Shown piece after piece: positions 62,885 through 64,000 of a stretch of 64,000 nucleotides of DNA (its first letter is position 1; the number at the start of each line of letters is the position of its first letter). This DNA is from an uncultured Cryptobacterium sp. (lineage in GTDB: Bacteria; Actinomycetota; Coriobacteriia; Coriobacteriales; Eggerthellaceae). The notes beneath the pieces are model-generated. The model was not told where the DNA came from. It ran no database searches and worked only from the letters and a program-made list of their open reading frames with translations. Made by a program: the position numbers and the translations under genes. Where the stretch lies: NCBI GenBank assembly GCA_958410215.1, contig CATYOF010000008.1, forward strand, positions 32,737-96,736, written 5' to 3'.

Positions 62885-63095
62885 GCCTCACCGCTTACGG
62901 TTCACTACTTTCGCTTCACCGTTCACACTTTACTACTTACACTTCATTGCTTTCGCTTTACTGCTCATGCCTCACCACTTACACTTCGTTGCTCACAGTC
63001 CATCACTTATGCTTTGCTACCTACGCTTCACTACTCTTTTTTAAAACCCCAAGCAAATCTAAAACTCCAAGCAAATCTACATCCTCAAACAAATC
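62885..63095 (+). repeat. 42-bp tandem repeat followed by 18-bp repeats
   Basis: Three and a half degenerate 42-base units (starts 62885, 62927, 62969, 63011), rich in CTTCACTAC-type words, then 18-base CCAAGCAAATCT-type units to about 63095. They lie in the 62616-63368 gap. A 103-codon frame (62804-63115) runs through them, but its protein is only the repeat. A further pair of TACAAGCTTAGT words occurs at 63241 and 63332. Confidence 0.7.
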
Positions 63096-63368
63096 TATTT
63101 AGGCCAAACTTTTAAACTAACCTATCTATTAAATGAGCTCATCAATAGCCTAGAAAGCATGTTCAGATTTCATCACGATACAAAAATTGGCTCCTTACCG
63201 TTTACCTTAAGCCAGTACAATAGCTAGGTACAAGAAAAGTACAAGCTTAGTGATAGACGTAGCATCAGCAAGCGAATAAGCAAGCGGCAAAACACCAGCA
63301 AAGCACTGAGATAGCGCGCTACGACACACTACAAGCTTAGTAATAATTTTGCTTTTGGGGAAATAATT

Positions 63369-63671
63369 ATGAACGCTGAAAATACGCCAAAAAAGCCAAC
63401 CAACCTACCCAAAACACAGCCCGTAAAAGGTGCAACCCAAAGCGCAGCTGAGTTTTATCACCGCGTTAATATAGAAGAATGTCTGTATACCGACAATTTC
63501 GAAGTAACAGATGCCTGCATTTCGTGCGGCCATTGCGAAGATATCTGCCCTGCATACGCTATTAAACTCAATGAAGAGGGCATGCCAACATGGGTAAAAC
63601 ACGAGTGCTTCATGTGCTTTGGCTGTATGCGCTTATGCCCTTGTCAGGCAATTCGCTATGGCGGTGCCTAA
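63369..63671 (+). CDS. 4Fe-4S dicluster ferredoxin-like protein
   Basis: 100 residues. The C-terminal part has two 4Fe-4S motifs, CISCGHCEDICP (about residue 56) and CFMCFGCMRLCPC (about 81). The N-terminal ~40 residues are polar and of unknown role. The layout matches EFR1-like or small ferredoxins that carry electrons in anaerobic metabolism. Three Cys of the second motif are followed by an extra CPC, normal for the class. Start at the ATG after a weak GGGGAAA site. Confidence 0.87.
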   Translation: MNAENTPKKPTNLPKTQPVKGATQSAAEFYHRVNIEECLYTDNFEVTDACISCGHCEDICPAYAIKLNEEGMPTWVKHECFMCFGCMRLCPCQAIRYGGA

Positions 63672-63817
63672 TGCCCCAACAGATAGGCTAGTTTAAGGCT
63701 GGTTTATCCTATCATGCCTATCGATATATAATTTAGTGATCAACATTACCGATCAACAAGCTTGCAACTTTTCTATTACGACTCTCCTATTTCAAGTCTT
63801 GAAATGATTTAGCTTCG

Positions 63818-63844
63818 ATAGCCGTCTCTGTAACGGCTATTTTG
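63818..63844 (+). terminator. Terminator after the ferredoxin gene
   Basis: Arms ATAGCCGT/ACGGCTAT (63818-63825, 63833-63840), a 7-base loop and a T-run. Confidence 0.8.
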
Positions 63845-63876
63845 CTTTAGATAAGGGAATTCGGTGTTTATACGCC

Positions 63877-63910
63877 CGTTTTTGGCAAAAACCTGCCTTA
63901 TCGGGTTGCT
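63877..63910 (+). repeat. Fourth copy of the TGRCAAAAA-N7-TATCGGG element
   Basis: TTTTTGGCAAAAAC...TATCGGGTTGCT, just beyond the ferredoxin terminator. The left half forms GTTTTT/AAAAAC arms around GGC. Matching to the copy at 44787 extends through the TATCGGGTTGCT end. The remaining bases to 64000 hold nothing I can name. Confidence 0.6.
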
Positions 63911-64000
63911 ACTTTTACTTTACCTATGCAATGTATGAATGAACTAGGTCGCGTCTCAAAAAGTGGTGTAAAGGTCGTCTTTAGAATCGTTAACTATCTA

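Noticed and set aside
62804..63115. 103-codon frame upstream of the ferredoxin gene as a protein gene
   Set aside because: Its sequence is only the tandem repeat; no ribosome site and no recognisable domain. Listed as a repeat instead.
1..64000. CRISPR arrays, insertion sequences, prophage, rRNA or tRNA genes
   Set aside because: No regularly spaced identical repeats, no transposase or phage structural proteins and no RNA gene signatures were seen on either strand.

Overview
The window looks like chromosomal DNA from an AT-leaning anaerobe. My best guess is a low-GC relative of the Coriobacteriia (Actinomycetota), with a Firmicute as the alternative. This rests on gene content (DUF362, DUF6110 next to a P-type ATPase, DUF6796, VanZ-RDD, IrtAB-like ABC pair, YARHG protein, IleS-LspA-RluD order), not on any search. 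No rRNA, tRNA, CRISPR array, insertion sequence or prophage was seen.

Layout. 0-7 kb: a type I restriction-modification operon (hsdM-hsdS-hsdR, minus strand) whose hsdS is split by a -1 shift at an A7 run, next to a Phd/Doc toxin-antitoxin pair. 7-18 kb: an MFS exporter, an ABC-F ATPase behind a structured leader, a P1/DmpA-type peptidase, a DUF3737 beta-helix protein, a large anchored alpha/beta hydrolase, a GNAT enzyme and a 3-hydroxyacyl-CoA dehydrogenase. 18-25 kb: an SDR oxidoreductase, a lipoprotein nuclease, a DUF362 protein and carB. 25-34 kb: a metal-homeostasis block with two ABC half-transporters, an AraC regulator, a flavodoxin, a P1B-type ATPase with a DUF6110 partner, and an Ala/Gly-rich acidic protein. 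34-47 kb: GNAT, an aquaporin broken by an amber codon, a class II UvrA, an APC permease, a C39-like peptidase, a VanRS-like two-component system and an iron-type alcohol dehydrogenase. 47-64 kb: a DUF6796 membrane protein, Ogt, a YARHG zinc-ribbon protein, a frameshifted LysR regulator, VanZ-RDD, a FeoA-FeoB fusion, HIRAN, an unknown protein, WYL regulator, RluD, LspA, IleS and a ferredoxin.

How the genes work together. A palindromic 16-bp operator, consensus GTTAGCCATGGCTAAC, recurs only in the metal block: in front of the ABC pair, over the flavodoxin start site just after a TTGACC-N17-TATAAG promoter, and four times (one weak) before the DUF6110/P-type ATPase operon. It resembles DtxR/MntR-family sites, so these genes probably form one metal-responsive regulon. 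A weak copy precedes feoB. The regulator gene itself is not in the window.

Other unexplained structure: (i) short interspersed elements of the form TGRCAAAAA-N7-TATCGGG in gene 3' flanks, three of them packed in the convergent gap at 44.8-45.0 kb; (ii) degenerate tandem repeats in 3' flanks that copy the last codons and stop codon of the adjacent gene (carB, nuclease, APC permease, uvrA end); (iii) low-complexity insertions inside otherwise conserved enzymes, most strikingly Pro-rich repeats inside the ATPase domain of the histidine kinase. Three genes are interrupted (hsdS, aquaporin, lysR); sequencing error cannot be excluded for any of them.
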